Shown in pieces: positions 1 through 9,210 of a stretch of DNA of 64,000 bases (position 1 is the first letter of the stretch; the number at the start of each line of letters is the position of its first letter). The translations under genes and the position numbers were made by a program. The stretch spans positions 62,001 to 126,000 of the forward strand of contig NZ_JAOZVR010000091.1 in NCBI RefSeq assembly GCF_025869515.1, given 5' to 3'. The stretch comes from Ferrovibrio sp. (GTDB lineage: Bacteria > Pseudomonadota > Alphaproteobacteria > Ferrovibrionales > Ferrovibrionaceae). The notes below the pieces were generated by a model, which did no database searches, was not told the origin of the DNA, and saw only the letters and a list, made by a program, of their open reading frames with translations.

Positions 1-180
1 TTCAATATGTCGGAGCAGCCGGCCGCCTCGATCTGTGCGGGCTATGACGGCGACGGGCTGCCGATCGGCCTGCAGATTGTCGGGCGGCGCTTCGACGATG
101 CCGGCGTGCTGCGCATGGCCCATATTTACGAACAGATGCGCCCGGCGCTGCGGCCCTGGCCTGAGCCCCCGACAAGCTGA
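1..180 (+). CDS. Amidase-signature hydrolase, C-terminal end (5' part outside window)
   Basis: The window opens inside this gene, and only the last 59 codons and the TGA are present. The segment DGLPIGLQIVGRRFDD is typical of the C-terminal end of amidase-signature (GatA/AmiE-like) enzymes, which hydrolyse carboxamides with a Ser-cisSer-Lys triad. The triad would lie upstream and cannot be checked. A second, complete amidase of the same family lies at 12322-13632. Its C-terminus (GLPIGLMLVARNGQD) is clearly different, so the two are paralogues and not a recent duplication. Substrate unknown. Confidence 0.8.
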   Translation, partial: FNMSEQPAASICAGYDGDGLPIGLQIVGRRFDDAGVLRMAHIYEQMRPALRPWPEPPTS

Positions 181-220
181 CCGGCTTCCACTGCCCGGAA
201 AAAAACGCTAAGCATCCAGC

Positions 221-1093
221 ATGACTGTCGTGGTGTCAGGCGGTACCGGCTTCGTTGGCCGGCATCTGGTGCAGCGGCTTGCCGAGAGTGGCGAGGCCGT
301 GCATGTGCTCGTGCGCCCTGAATCTCAGGCAGATCATTTGCCGGCAGGCGTTGCCCGGCACCGGATCAATGATCCGCTTGCACTGGGTGACCTGCTGCTG
401 CAGCTGCGCCCAGCCACCTGTTTCCATCTGGCCACCCGCTACAGCCACGAGGCGACCCCGGCCGACATTCCCGCCCTGCTGGCCGTCAATCTCGGCTTCG
501 CCACGATGTTTGCCGACGCGGCAGCCCGCAGCGGCTGCGCCGCTTTCGTCAATGTCGGCACGGCATCGCAGCTGAATGTTCGCGGTGCTTACATGCCGGC
601 TTCGCTGTATGCCGCCACCAAGCACGCTTTCGAAGACCTGCTGGTCTATTTCGATCGCCGCGCCGGCCTGCCCTGCGGCACCGTGCTGCTGTTCGATACC
701 TATGGCTCCAACGACCCGCGCAACAAGCTGCTGATGCAGTTGGTCGCTGCCGCGAAAAGCGGCAGCGAAATTGCCCTCAGCCCCGGCGAGCAGGAAATCG
801 ATCTGCTGCATATCGACGATGCCGTAACCGGACTGATAGCAGCGGCGCAGGCGCTCCATAACGGAGCCGCGCATCCGGCGTATTATGTCCTGTCCTCGGG
901 ACGACCGCTCACGATCCGCGGGCTGGCCGGCCTGATCGAAGCCAGCAGCGGCCAGAACCTTCATGCCAAATGGGGAGCACGTCCTTATCGGGATGGGGAA
1001 GTAATGCAGACCTGGAAAGGTGGTACACCACCGCCGGCCTGGAGACCGCAGCGCCGGCTGGAGGATTTCCTGCGCGATGCGATGAAGGCTTAA
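221..1093 (+). CDS. NAD-dependent epimerase/dehydratase (extended SDR), probable 4-keto-sugar reductase or epimerase
   Basis: This 290-residue protein has an N-terminal Rossmann motif GGTGFVG (residues 7-13) and a Tyr-x3-Lys pair in [10 protein letters not shown], the hallmarks of extended short-chain dehydrogenases acting on nucleotide sugars. It lies 40 bases after the amidase and ends convergently, overlapping by 4 bases the stop of the leftward CDP-sugar operon (1090-6138). That operon has a dehydratase, a C-methyltransferase and a 3,5-epimerase but no 4-keto reductase. A plausible job, by inference only, is to reduce the CDP-4-keto-6-deoxyhexose intermediate. The SDR family assignment is firm and the substrate is not. 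Confidence 0.75.
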   Translation: MTVVVSGGTGFVGRHLVQRLAESGEAVHVLVRPESQADHLPAGVARHRINDPLALGDLLLQLRPATCFHLATRYSHEATPADIPALLAVNLGFATMFADAAARSGCAAFVNVGTASQLNVRGAYMPASLYAATKHAFEDLLVYFDRRAGLPCGTVLLFDTYGSNDPRNKLLMQLVAAAKSGSEIALSPGEQEIDLLHIDDAVTGLIAAAQALHNGAAHPAYYVLSSGRPLTIRGLAGLIEASSGQNLHAKWGARPYRDGEVMQTWKGGTPPPAWRPQRRLEDFLRDAMKA

Positions 1094-1665
1094 GCCTTCA
1101 CCTTGGCGATGAAATCCTCGATCGGACCGTAGAACGCCGCCTCGAAGCGGCGGATTTTCTCATCCGGCCACTCCCACCAGCGGATGTCCAGCAGGGCGTC
1201 AATAATTTCAGGCGCGAAGCGATACTTGATCAGCCGCGCCGGATTGCCGGCAACCATGCCGTAGGCCGGCACGTCGCGAGACACCACAGCCCCGGCGGCA
1301 ATGATCGCACCATCTCCCACTGTTACGCCGGACAGAATCATGGCGCGCGCACCAATCCAGACATCGCTGCCAATCCACACCGAACCCTTTGTCACCGCAT
1401 CGGCATTGCCTGCCTCCGGATGCAGCAGCTTGGTGCGAAAGGGATAGGTGGAAACCAGCCCGGTCGGATGATCAGCCCGGCCGAAAATCAGAACATCCGG
1501 TCCGATCGAGCAGAAGGCACCCACCGAGATAGGTGCTACAGCATGCGGTTGCACGAAATTCCGCTTCGACAAACCGTAAGTATGGCGGCCGACCGAAACA
1601 TACGCCGGCCAGGCTTCCATCTTTCGCAGACCAAGCATTTCCCGCAGACGGCGGAATCCGGCCAT
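1090..1665 (-). CDS. Hexapeptide-repeat acyltransferase (CatB/xenobiotic acetyltransferase type)
   Basis: This 191-residue protein consists of left-handed beta-helix hexapeptide repeats ([39 protein letters not shown]) followed by the family signature [11 protein letters not shown]. The latter is typical of CatB-type acetyl-CoA-dependent O- or N-acetyltransferases. The ATG at 1665 was chosen because it lies 2 bases after the stop of the upstream gene and begins the conserved fold. A longer reading from 1779 would overlap that gene by about 110 bases. As the last gene of the leftward CDP-sugar operon it probably acetylates the deoxyhexose or a glycan containing it; the acceptor is an inference. 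Confidence 0.8.
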   Translation of the reverse strand: MAGFRRLREMLGLRKMEAWPAYVSVGRHTYGLSKRNFVQPHAVAPISVGAFCSIGPDVLIFGRADHPTGLVSTYPFRTKLLHPEAGNADAVTKGSVWIGSDVWIGARAMILSGVTVGDGAIIAAGAVVSRDVPAYGMVAGNPARLIKYRFAPEIIDALLDIRWWEWPDEKIRRFEAAFYGPIEDFIAKVKA

Positions 1666-1667
1666 AT

Positions 1668-2201
1668 TCACGTTCTCCGATAGTCGGGCCAGCCGGCATC
1701 GCGGATATTGACGACAATCGGTGCCAGCGGCCAGGCAACCCCGAAGGCCGGATCGTTCCAGCGGACGCCTGCAGCACAATCACTCTGTTCCGCGGCACCG
1801 AGTTCGTAAAGCACGTCGGTGTTATCGGCCTGCGTAATGAAGCCATGAGCAAAGCCAGACGGGATAAACAGCGCCATATTATTTTCTGCGGTCAGTTCGA
1901 TGCCGAACCAGCGGGTATAGGTGGTCGATTCCGGTCGCAGATCGATGGCGACATCGAAGATCGTCCCAGTCAGACAGCGCACCAGCTTTGCCTGCTTTAC
2001 CGGTGCCTTCTGATAATGCATGCCGCGCAGGGTGCCGCGCCTGGCATTATGGCTGATACCGCCCTGTCGTGGCACGAAGTCGATGCCGGCTGCGGCAAAG
2101 GTCGCGGCATCGTAGAGACGATGATAATATCCGCGTTCATCTTGGCTTGGCGTGGTTCCGATCGTGAACAGTCCCTCAAGGCCGGTCGAGGATATCTGCA
2201 T
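1668..2201 (-). CDS. dTDP-4-dehydrorhamnose 3,5-epimerase-like (RmlC cupin) sugar epimerase
   Basis: This 177-residue RmlC-family cupin contains LRGMHYQ with the catalytic His, the barrel strand FDVAIDLR, and [10 protein letters not shown], the conserved end of the active site. RmlC enzymes epimerise C3 and/or C5 of 4-keto-6-deoxyhexose nucleotides. The ATG at 2201 overlaps the upstream stop (TGATG), so the genes are translationally coupled. The upstream ORF extension to 2297 is discarded. The operon begins with CDP-glucose enzymes, so the substrate is probably a CDP- and not a dTDP-sugar. In C-methyl-sugar pathways such an epimerase usually acts beside the C-methyltransferase, as it would here. 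Confidence 0.85.
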   Translation of the reverse strand: MQISSTGLEGLFTIGTTPSQDERGYYHRLYDAATFAAAGIDFVPRQGGISHNARRGTLRGMHYQKAPVKQAKLVRCLTGTIFDVAIDLRPESTTYTRWFGIELTAENNMALFIPSGFAHGFITQADNTDVLYELGAAEQSDCAAGVRWNDPAFGVAWPLAPIVVNIRDAGWPDYRRT

Positions 2202-3424
2202 CAGAACACCTGCAGACGCGGAATCGCGGTAACGAAATGACCGCCCCAGTCCCTTATCTGCGCCTGTTCGGCAGAGATTTCCTCGCGCAGATTCCACGGT
2301 AGGATCAGCAGGTAATCCGGTCTGTCCGCGGCAATTGCCTGCGGATCGCGAATCGGGACCTGCGAGCCGGGCAACAGGTGATTCTGCTTATGCGGATTCT
2401 TGTCATAGACCACCGCAATATCTAATGCGGTAACACCGCAATAATTCAGCAAGGTATTGCCTTTGGCGGCAGCACCATAGGCGCACACCTTGCGGCCGAC
2501 CCGTTTGGCTTCGGCAAGGAAAGCCCGCAACTGTTCGCGCACAGCCTGCACCTTCGGGGCAAAATTATCATAGGCCGCGAGCCCCTGCAGGCCAGCCGCC
2601 TGCTCTTGAGCACGCACCATCGTCAGTCCCGACGAATCGGCATGCACGGCATCACGGTGGCAAACAAAGAGTCGCAATGAGCCGCCATGGGTCGGCAACT
2701 GCTCAACATCGAAAACCCGCAGGTCATGGGCAGTGAAAATCTTCTCCGCCGCCAGTAACGACAGATAGGAATAGTGCTCGTGGTAAATGGTGTCGAACTG
2801 CACCTGCTCGATCAGATTGAGCAGGTGCGGGAATTCTACGGTCAGCACGCCCTGCGGTTTCAGAAGAATGGCAAAGCCGGCTACGAATTCATTCAGTTCC
2901 GGCACATGGGCCATCACATTGTTGGCGACCATCAGATCGGCAACATAGCCTGCATTACGCAACCGTTGTGCCGTTTCCGTATTGAAGAAAGCCACTTCCG
3001 ACGGAATGCCTTTCTGCTCCGCCACAGCAGCTACATTGGCAGCTGGCTCGACACCCAGAACTTTGATCTCGGCAGCTTTGAAATGCTGTAGCAGGTATCC
3101 GTCATTGCTGGCGACCTCCACCACCTGGGATTCCGGCCCCAGACCGAACCGCTGCTGCATGACCAGCGCATAGCGGCGGGCATGCTCGACCCAACTGGTG
3201 GCGTAAGACGAGAAATAGGCATAATCGGAGAAAATCGCCTCAGCCGGAACATCATGATCCACCTGCACCAGCAGGCAGGATTCACAGAGGCGGGCATGCA
3301 ATGGGTAGCGGGGCTCAGGCACCCCTGCCTTGTTTGCCGCCACATAGGAATTCGCCAGCGGCTGCAGGCCAAGATCAACGAAGCTGCGCGCGAGCGGCGC
3401 ATGACAGAAGCGGCACTCACTCAT
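2201..3424 (-). CDS. SAM-dependent sugar C-methyltransferase (TylC3/NovU-type)
   Basis: The 407 residues show the three-part layout of nucleotide-sugar C-methyltransferases. An N-terminal zinc-binding domain contains CRFC and CESC pairs. A SAM-binding Rossmann domain has VVEVASNDGYLL. A C-terminal domain carries the hallmark IYHEHYSYLSL and the substrate-binding CAYGAAAKGNT segment. These enzymes add a methyl branch to a 4-keto-6-deoxyhexose, usually at C3 or C5. The start at 3424 gives an ATGA overlap with the dehydratase gene. Lying directly downstream of CDP-glucose synthesis and dehydration, it points to a CDP-activated branched sugar. Product identity is inferred. Confidence 0.88.
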   Translation of the reverse strand: MSECRFCHAPLARSFVDLGLQPLANSYVAANKAGVPEPRYPLHARLCESCLLVQVDHDVPAEAIFSDYAYFSSYATSWVEHARRYALVMQQRFGLGPESQVVEVASNDGYLLQHFKAAEIKVLGVEPAANVAAVAEQKGIPSEVAFFNTETAQRLRNAGYVADLMVANNVMAHVPELNEFVAGFAILLKPQGVLTVEFPHLLNLIEQVQFDTIYHEHYSYLSLLAAEKIFTAHDLRVFDVEQLPTHGGSLRLFVCHRDAVHADSSGLTMVRAQEQAAGLQGLAAYDNFAPKVQAVREQLRAFLAEAKRVGRKVCAYGAAAKGNTLLNYCGVTALDIAVVYDKNPHKQNHLLPGSQVPIRDPQAIAADRPDYLLILPWNLREEISAEQAQIRDWGGHFVTAIPRLQVF

Positions 3425-4473
3425 AGTCCATCCTCGAAATCGGCAATCTGGCAATCCGTCAGGGCGGCGGCGTCACCACCGGCCAGCCAGTCACGATACC
3501 ATGTCACGGTGGCATCGAGTGCGGCCTGCGTGGAAAATTGCGGGTGCCATTGAAGGGTTTCGGCGGCCAGTCGGGCATCCAGCGCCAACACGCCCTTTTC
3601 ACCGATCCCGTCTTGCGCTTCATGACGCCACATCGGCGCACCGAAGGCCCGGGTCAGATCAGTAGCAATGGTTCCAACGGTGATGCGTTGATCCTCCAGC
3701 GGGCCAAAATTCAGGCTGGCGGGCAGGTCTGTCTGCTGCGCATGGAGCGCCTCGGCATAAAGCAGATATCCATGCACGGGATCGAGCACATGCTGCCACG
3801 GTCGCGTCGCATCGGGCCGACGCAGCACGACACTGCCCTGCCTTTGCGCGGCCCGCACGATATCGGGAATCAACCGGTTCGCCGACCAGTCTCCGCCGCC
3901 GATCACATTACCGGCGCGGGCCGTGCCGACCTTGTGGCGGCCGGCGAAAAAGCTTTTCATCCAGCTGTGCACGGCAATCTCGGTCGCCGCCTTCGATGCC
4001 GAATAGGGATCGTCGCCGCCCAAAGGCGCGGTTTCAGGGAAGGCGGCGCCGCTTTCGTTATTGGCGTAGACTTTGTCCGTGGTGACGATCACGGCCGTCA
4101 TCGGCTGCGGATGCCGGCGCATCGCCTCCAGCAGATGGAGTGTGCCAAGAACATTGCTTGTCCATGTACCGAGCGGGTCGCGATAACTTGCCGGCACAAG
4201 AGCCTGGGCCGCCAGATGCAACACAAGATCAGGCTTCGATTCCGTCAAAGCGTGGTCGACGGCTCCGGCATCGCGCAGATCGGCCAGCCATTCGCCAGCC
4301 AGCGGTGTTTGCAGCAGGGCGTGCAGGCTGGGCCTGGTATCCGGCGGCAGGGCAAAACCATAGACTTCGGCCCCCAGACGCCGCAGCCAGCGGGCCGCCC
4401 AGGCGCCTTTGAAGCCCGTATGACCGGTCAGCAGGACACGGCGGTCGCGCCAGAATTCGCGGGTCAGCCCCAT
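3421..4473 (-). CDS. rfbG: CDP-glucose 4,6-dehydratase
   Basis: This 350-residue extended SDR has GHTGFKG as its nucleotide-binding loop, a variant typical of CDP-glucose 4,6-dehydratases. It also carries VVTTDKVY with the catalytic Thr-Asp-Lys, DPYSASKAATE with the Tyr-x3-Lys pair, and GNVIGGGDW. It converts CDP-D-glucose to CDP-4-keto-6-deoxy-D-glucose, the branch point for dideoxy- and C-methyl sugars. The ATG at 4473 lies 4 bases after the stop of rfbF, so the longer reading to 4575 is not used. The direct rfbF-rfbG order matches known CDP-deoxyhexose loci. Confidence 0.93.
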   Translation of the reverse strand: MGLTREFWRDRRVLLTGHTGFKGAWAARWLRRLGAEVYGFALPPDTRPSLHALLQTPLAGEWLADLRDAGAVDHALTESKPDLVLHLAAQALVPASYRDPLGTWTSNVLGTLHLLEAMRRHPQPMTAVIVTTDKVYANNESGAAFPETAPLGGDDPYSASKAATEIAVHSWMKSFFAGRHKVGTARAGNVIGGGDWSANRLIPDIVRAAQRQGSVVLRRPDATRPWQHVLDPVHGYLLYAEALHAQQTDLPASLNFGPLEDQRITVGTIATDLTRAFGAPMWRHEAQDGIGEKGVLALDARLAAETLQWHPQFSTQAALDATVTWYRDWLAGGDAAALTDCQIADFEDGL

Positions 4474-4477
4474 ACCT

Positions 4478-5251
4478 TCAGGCCCAGGTCTTCCACGGCG
4501 CCTTGCCGCTGGTCCACAGCGATTCCAGCACCAGGCGCTCACGCACGGTATCCATCGGCTGCCAGAAACCGTCATGGCGGAAAGCGCGCAACTGGCCTTC
4601 GGTTGCCAGCCGTTCTAGCGGAACACGCTCCCAAACTGTCTTTTCGTCGGCGATATAGTCCAGCACCTTGGAGGACAGCACGAAGAATCCACCGTTGATA
4701 AGTCCGCCGTCGCCACGCGGCTTCTCGCGAAAGCCGGTGACGCTGTCGCCATCCAGAGTCAGTGCACCAAACCGCCCCGGCGGCGTAACTGCCGTCATCG
4801 AGGCCAGCCGTCCATGTGCGCGATGGAAAGCGATTGAAGCCGTGATGTCGATATCGGCAACGCCGTCGCCATAAGTCATGCAGAAGGTTTCTTCGTCCTG
4901 CAGCCAGCGCGCCACACGCTTGAGCCGTCCACCGGTCTCAGTTGCCTCACCGGTTTCGACCAGCGTTACCTTCCATGGTTCGGGCGCACCGCTCAAATAT
5001 TCTAGTTGATTATTCGCCAGATCGACCGTCACGTCGGCAGCGTGCAGCACATAGTTGGCGAAATATTCCTTGATCACATAGCCCTTGTAACCGAGGCAGA
5101 TCACGAAATCCGTGATACCATGAGCAGCATATATTTTCATGATATGCCACAGGATCGGGCGCCCGCCGATTTCGACCATGGGCTTGGGTCGCAGCGCGCT
5201 TTCCTCGGTGATGCGGGTACCGTAGCCGCCAGCCAGGATGACTGCTTTCAT
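4478..5251 (-). CDS. rfbF: Glucose-1-phosphate cytidylyltransferase
   Basis: A 257-residue sugar nucleotidyltransferase. The N-terminal [12 protein letters not shown] is the NTP-binding loop, [19 protein letters not shown] holds the catalytic basic residues, and YGDGVADID carries the metal-binding Asp. The GYGTRI variant together with the [13 protein letters not shown] segment is diagnostic for glucose-1-phosphate cytidylyltransferase as against the dTTP/UTP enzymes. It makes CDP-glucose for the adjacent rfbG. It overlaps the upstream glycosyltransferase gene by 4 bases (ATGA), so both belong to one leftward operon. Confidence 0.93.
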   Translation of the reverse strand: MKAVILAGGYGTRITEESALRPKPMVEIGGRPILWHIMKIYAAHGITDFVICLGYKGYVIKEYFANYVLHAADVTVDLANNQLEYLSGAPEPWKVTLVETGEATETGGRLKRVARWLQDEETFCMTYGDGVADIDITASIAFHRAHGRLASMTAVTPPGRFGALTLDGDSVTGFREKPRGDGGLINGGFFVLSSKVLDYIADEKTVWERVPLERLATEGQLRAFRHDGFWQPMDTVRERLVLESLWTSGKAPWKTWA

Positions 5252-6138
5252 TTCGATTTCATCCCTATCAGGTAAGCCAGTGTCCCGCAGAACCGGCCGG
5301 CATCACGCAGACCTTTGTTGCGGAAGTCGGTCAGCAGATAAAATGGCATTTTCATGCCAAACCGGAGCAATGCCGGCAGGGCTATAAGCCACATTGCCAT
5401 CGTGCCGCGGTATTTCCGCTCGATATACAGCCGCGACCAGGCCAGATGCCAGAACTTCTCCCAGTGCTTGTCCCAGCTGCGCTTGATCGACCCGCCGCCA
5501 ACATGATCAGCGACGGCATCGGCGACCCGGACTAGACACCAGCCAGCGCGCCGCAGGCGGATACAGAAATCATCATCCTCATAATACAGGAAGATAGCCG
5601 GATCGAAGCCCGGCACGCCATCCAGCGCCGCGCGACGGACCAGCATGGCGGCACCGGAAACATAATCGGCGCAGATATCGCCTTCCGGTTCGGGATCAGT
5701 ACGCTTTGGCGACATTTCTGCCCGGCGGAACATATCGACATCATGGGAAACTTCCCATCCGCCGGCCGGAGTGTGCAGAGCCGGCGCCAGCACGCCAGCC
5801 TCGGGATAGCGCTCGGCCGCAGCAAGTAGCCGTTCCAGGCAATCGGGGCGCAGCTTGGCATCCGGGTTGACCAGCAGGATGAAATCGCCGGTCGCCTGCA
5901 CAAGCCCCTGGTTAGCAGCATTACCGAAACCGCGGCCGATCTCGTTCGTAATCAAGGTCGCCTGCGGTGTCCGACTGCGGATGATATCACGCGTGGAATC
6001 CCGGCTGGCATTATCGGTTACTACCAGCGGCCGGCCCGGTGGAAGATGGGTCAGGAATTCGCCGATGACGCGCTCGCTGTAGTGGGTCACGGTTACGATC
6101 GTCACCGATGGGGCCGATTGTGTCACTGCGGGCGTCAC
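5248..6138 (-). CDS. GT2 family glycosyltransferase (rhamnosyltransferase-like)
   Basis: The GT-A fold begins at [21 protein letters not shown] is the nucleotide-sugar loop, LLVNPDAKL carries the DxD-equivalent, and [18 protein letters not shown] is the catalytic ED motif found in WbbL-type rhamnosyltransferases. A C-terminal stretch around [15 protein letters not shown] may associate with membrane. The frame stays open to a TTG at 6219, but that codon lies inside the hutC operator. A GTG at 6138 (296 residues) is the likelier start; neither has a strong ribosome site. As first gene of the CDP-sugar operon it probably transfers that deoxyhexose. Confidence 0.82.
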   Translation of the reverse strand: MTPAVTQSAPSVTIVTVTHYSERVIGEFLTHLPPGRPLVVTDNASRDSTRDIIRSRTPQATLITNEIGRGFGNAANQGLVQATGDFILLVNPDAKLRPDCLERLLAAAERYPEAGVLAPALHTPAGGWEVSHDVDMFRRAEMSPKRTDPEPEGDICADYVSGAAMLVRRAALDGVPGFDPAIFLYYEDDDFCIRLRRAGWCLVRVADAVADHVGGGSIKRSWDKHWEKFWHLAWSRLYIERKYRGTMAMWLIALPALLRFGMKMPFYLLTDFRNKGLRDAGRFCGTLAYLIGMKSK

Positions 6139-6202
6139 ATTCTGGTTAGGGTTTTGCAGGGTTTTACACAGATTCGGCCGGCCATGCGAGGCCTTGCCCG
6201 GC

Positions 6203-6232
6203 TGGACTTGTATATACAATTGAACTTATACT
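6203..6232 (+). promoter_or_regulatory. Putative hutC promoter
   Basis: A sigma70-like pair, TGGACT (6203-6208) and TATACT (6227-6232), is separated by 18 bases and lies 31 bases before the hutC ATG. The HutC-type operator occupies the spacer. Both boxes are matched by eye only, so this is a prediction. Confidence 0.45.
6208..6219. promoter_or_regulatory. HutC operator palindrome
   Basis: The perfect 12-base palindrome TTGTATATACAA contains the core TGTATATACA, close to the known HutC recognition sequence (TGTAnnTACA type). It lies between the predicted -35 and -10 boxes of hutC, a position that would allow autorepression relieved by urocanate, the usual HutC inducer. Confidence 0.75.
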
Positions 6233-6263
6233 GCCAGGGCAAAAACGACAGGGCAGGAAGCCG

Positions 6264-7028
6264 ATGTCCGGGCCAGCAGCAGTGACGCAAAACGGACCAA
6301 CGCCAAGGTATCGCCGCGTCAAGGAGTTCATCGTCAGGCATATCGAGGCCGGGGACTGGCGTGCCGGCGACCAGGTGCCGTCCGAGAGCGCCCTGGTCAA
6401 ACAGCTCAAGGTCAGCCGTATGACGGTGAACCGTGCATTGCGCGAGCTGACCCATGAAGGCCTGATTGTGCGTGTGCAAGGTACGGGCACTTTCGTGGCT
6501 GAAAAACGCCCGATCTTCAATCTGGTTGAACTGCGTAATATTGCCGAGGAAATTGCCGAACGCGGCCAGCGCCATACCGCCCGCGTCGAACTGCTGAAGT
6601 CCGAAAGGGCCACGCTCGAAACAGCGCGCGACCTCGGCCTTAACATCCACGCGGTCGTCTACCATTCCGTGCTGGTGCATATGGCCGATGGCGTGCCGCT
6701 GCAGGTGGAGGACCGGTTCGTCAACCCCGCCACTGCTCAGGGCTATCTGGGTGCCGATTTCACCACCATCACGCCGAACGAATTCCTGATGCAGACAGCG
6801 CCGGCCACCGAGGTGGAGCATATCGTCGAAGCCGCCATGCCTGACGCCCGCATCCGCAAGCTGCTGAAGATTGGCGGCAACGAACCCTGCCTGCGCCTGC
6901 GCCGCCGCACCTGGTCGGGCAGTCAGATCGTCTCCGCCGCGGTGCTCTGGCATCCCGGCCACGCACACCGTTTCACGACCCGGTTTTCCTATCGCGCCGA
7001 CGGCACGTCGAAGCGCACGTATCTGTAA
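6264..7028 (+). CDS. hutC: Histidine utilization repressor (GntR family, UTRA domain)
   Basis: The 254 residues comprise a GntR winged helix (PRYRRVKEFI through VSRMTVNRALRELTHEGLI, about residues 14-78) and a C-terminal UTRA ligand-binding domain ending in FTTRFSYRADG. The conserved PRIFNLVEL-type linker of HutC repressors is also present. HutC represses hut genes until urocanate binds. The ATG has a good ribosome site (GCAGGAAG). A palindromic HutC operator lies 45 bases upstream, and hutU starts 12 bases downstream, so autoregulation and co-transcription with hutU are likely. No other hut genes are in the window. Confidence 0.95.
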   Translation: MSGPAAVTQNGPTPRYRRVKEFIVRHIEAGDWRAGDQVPSESALVKQLKVSRMTVNRALRELTHEGLIVRVQGTGTFVAEKRPIFNLVELRNIAEEIAERGQRHTARVELLKSERATLETARDLGLNIHAVVYHSVLVHMADGVPLQVEDRFVNPATAQGYLGADFTTITPNEFLMQTAPATEVEHIVEAAMPDARIRKLLKIGGNEPCLRLRRRTWSGSQIVSAAVLWHPGHAHRFTTRFSYRADGTSKRTYL

Positions 7029-7040
7029 CGAGGCCCCGCC

Positions 7041-8717
7041 ATGTCCGCCGATAACCGCCGCGACAACACTCGCGTCATCCGCAGCCCGCATGGCAGCGAT
7101 CTGAATACCAGCAACTGGCAGATCGAGGCAGCCTACCGCATGCTGCGCAACAATCTCGACCCCGATGTGGCCGAGAAGCCGGAAGAACTGGTGGTCTATG
7201 GCGGCATCGGCCGGGCGGCACGCAACTGGCAGAGCTTCGATCAGATTCAGCAGAGCCTGAAAACGCTGAAGCCTGATGAGACCCTGTTAGTGCAATCGGG
7301 CAAGCCGGTCGGCGTATTCCGTACTCATGAAGATGCGCCGCGCGTGCTGATCGCCAATTCCAATCTGGTGCCGGAATGGGCGACCTGGGACCATTTCCAT
7401 GAACTCGACCGCAAGGGCCTGATGATGTACGGCCAGATGACGGCCGGCTCGTGGATCTATATCGGCAGCCAGGGCATCGTGCAGGGAACTTACGAAACTT
7501 TCGTCGAAATGGGCCGCCAGCATTACGGCGGCAACCTGAAGGGGCGCTGGATTCTGACGGCCGGCCTCGGTGGCATGGGTGGTGCCCAGGCGCTGGCCGC
7601 CACTATGGCCGGCGCTTCGATGCTGGCGATCGAATGCCAACCCTCGCGTATCGAGATGCGGCTGCGCACCGGCTATCTGGACGCCAGGGCCGAAACGCTG
7701 GATCAGGCGCTAGCCATGCTGGATGAGGCAAAAAAAGCCGGCAAGGCGATCTCCATCGGCCTGCTCGGTAACGCCGCGGAAATCCTGCCGGACATGGTGA
7801 AGCGCGGCATCTGCCCCGATGCGGTGACCGACCAGACCAGCGCACACGATCCGCTGAATGGCTACCTTCCTGCCGGTTGGAGCCTGGAGCAATGGGAGCG
7901 CGCCCGCGAAACCGATCCGCAGGGTGTTGTGAAAGCGGCAAAGGCGTCGATGGCTACCCATGTCCGGGCCATGCTGGCCTTCCAGAAGCTTGGCATTCCA
8001 ACTTTCGATTATGGCAACAACATTCGCCAGATGGCCAAGGAAGTGGGGGTCGTGGAAGCCTTCGATTTCCCGGGGTTCGTGCCGGCCTATATCCGGCCGC
8101 TCTTCTGCCGCGGCATCGGCCCGTTCCGCTGGGTGGCGCTGTCCGGTGATCCGGAAGATATCTATAAGACCGATGCCAGGGTGAAGGAGCTGATCCCCGA
8201 CGATCCGCATCTGCATACCTGGCTCGACATGGCGCGCGAGCGCATCCACTTCCAGGGCCTGCCGGCCCGCATCTGCTGGGTCGGGCTCGGCCAGCGCCAT
8301 CGCCTCGGTCTCGCATTCAATGAGATGGTGGCCAAAGGCGAGTTGAAAGCCCCCATCGTGATCGGCCGCGACCATCTAGATTCCGGATCGGTTGCCAGTC
8401 CGAACCGTGAGACAGAAGCCATGAAGGACGGCTCGGATGCGGTTTCCGACTGGCCGCTGCTCAATGCCCTGCTGAATACCGCCTCGGGCGCCACCTGGGT
8501 ATCCCTGCATCATGGCGGCGGCGTGGGCATGGGCTTTTCCCAACATGCCGGCGTGGTCATCGTGGCCGATGGGACATCCGCAGCAGCAAAGCGGCTCGAG
8601 CGGGTGCTCTGGAATGATCCCGGCACAGGTGTCATGCGCCACGCCGATGCAGGCTACGAGCTGGCCATCCAATGCTCTCGGGAACAGGGACTGAATCTGC
8701 CTTTCCTGGCAGAATAA
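7041..8717 (+). CDS. hutU: Urocanate hydratase
   Basis: A full-length urocanase of 558 residues (family about 550-560). It converts urocanate to 4-imidazolone-5-propionate in histidine catabolism, using tightly bound NAD+ as an electrophile. Visible signatures are the NAD-binding loop [28 protein letters not shown] near the active site, and [17 protein letters not shown]. It follows hutC by 12 bases and shares its operator-controlled promoter. hutH, hutI and the other hut genes must lie elsewhere, possibly beyond this island. Confidence 0.97.
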   Translation: MSADNRRDNTRVIRSPHGSDLNTSNWQIEAAYRMLRNNLDPDVAEKPEELVVYGGIGRAARNWQSFDQIQQSLKTLKPDETLLVQSGKPVGVFRTHEDAPRVLIANSNLVPEWATWDHFHELDRKGLMMYGQMTAGSWIYIGSQGIVQGTYETFVEMGRQHYGGNLKGRWILTAGLGGMGGAQALAATMAGASMLAIECQPSRIEMRLRTGYLDARAETLDQALAMLDEAKKAGKAISIGLLGNAAEILPDMVKRGICPDAVTDQTSAHDPLNGYLPAGWSLEQWERARETDPQGVVKAAKASMATHVRAMLAFQKLGIPTFDYGNNIRQMAKEVGVVEAFDFPGFVPAYIRPLFCRGIGPFRWVALSGDPEDIYKTDARVKELIPDDPHLHTWLDMARERIHFQGLPARICWVGLGQRHRLGLAFNEMVAKGELKAPIVIGRDHLDSGSVASPNRETEAMKDGSDAVSDWPLLNALLNTASGATWVSLHHGGGVGMGFSQHAGVVIVADGTSAAAKRLERVLWNDPGTGVMRHADAGYELAIQCSREQGLNLPFLAE

Positions 8718-8778
8718 AGCAGTGCGCCATCGGTAAACCGGCGGCCGTTTTCGATTCTTAACCTGCCGGACCGGAATT

Positions 8779-9210
8779 TTGCGCTATGCTGCAGTGCCAA
8801 CTGACGAGGACTGCGCCATCGCCATTTCAGCCCTTCTGCGCCGCATTGACCGCCGCCTGCTGATCAGCAGTGGCGTAGTCGCTGTCATCCTGGCATTGGG
8901 TTTTGTCGGCTATACGCTACGGCCTTCGGGACGAAATGCCGAGGCCGACTTTTATACCCCCGGCGTCACACCAAAGCGCGAAGACTGTGTCATCACTAAG
9001 ATGAAAAATTACGCCAAACTCGACAGGATGGTGATGCAAAGCATCGCCCAGGAATGCGAGTTAACGGTACAAAGCATTGAAGGACATGAAAAACTGCGCC
9101 AGGCTTGGGAGGAAAGGCAGGCGGCTCGCGAAGCCGCACCCAAACCCGCTGCGGCGCCCGAACCAGCAGCTCCGGCGGAAACCGACCGGCTACGCCGCGT
9201 CTGGCGCTGA
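8779..9210 (+). CDS. Hypothetical single-pass membrane protein
   Basis: The product is not recognised. The frame (up to 143 residues) has one transmembrane segment (LLISSGVVAVILALGFVGYTL, about residues 28-48). An extracytoplasmic part with two cysteines (REDCVITKM and QECEL) follows, with an Ala/Pro-rich tail. Start uncertain: TTG at 8779, or GTG at 8794; no ATG precedes the membrane segment. The gene is convergent with the glycosyltransferase at 9211 and 61 bases after hutU. The hydrophobic segment, cysteine spacing and proline-rich tail make a real gene more likely than not. Confidence 0.5.
   Translation: MRYAAVPTDEDCAIAISALLRRIDRRLLISSGVVAVILALGFVGYTLRPSGRNAEADFYTPGVTPKREDCVITKMKNYAKLDRMVMQSIAQECELTVQSIEGHEKLRQAWEERQAAREAAPKPAAAPEPAAPAETDRLRRVWR

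Noticed and set aside
3538-4698. Forward ORF (386 codons) opposite rfbG and rfbF
   Set aside because: Its sequence is rich in Arg/Gly/Pro/Gln without domain signatures, while the minus-strand frames are unambiguous CDP-sugar enzymes.
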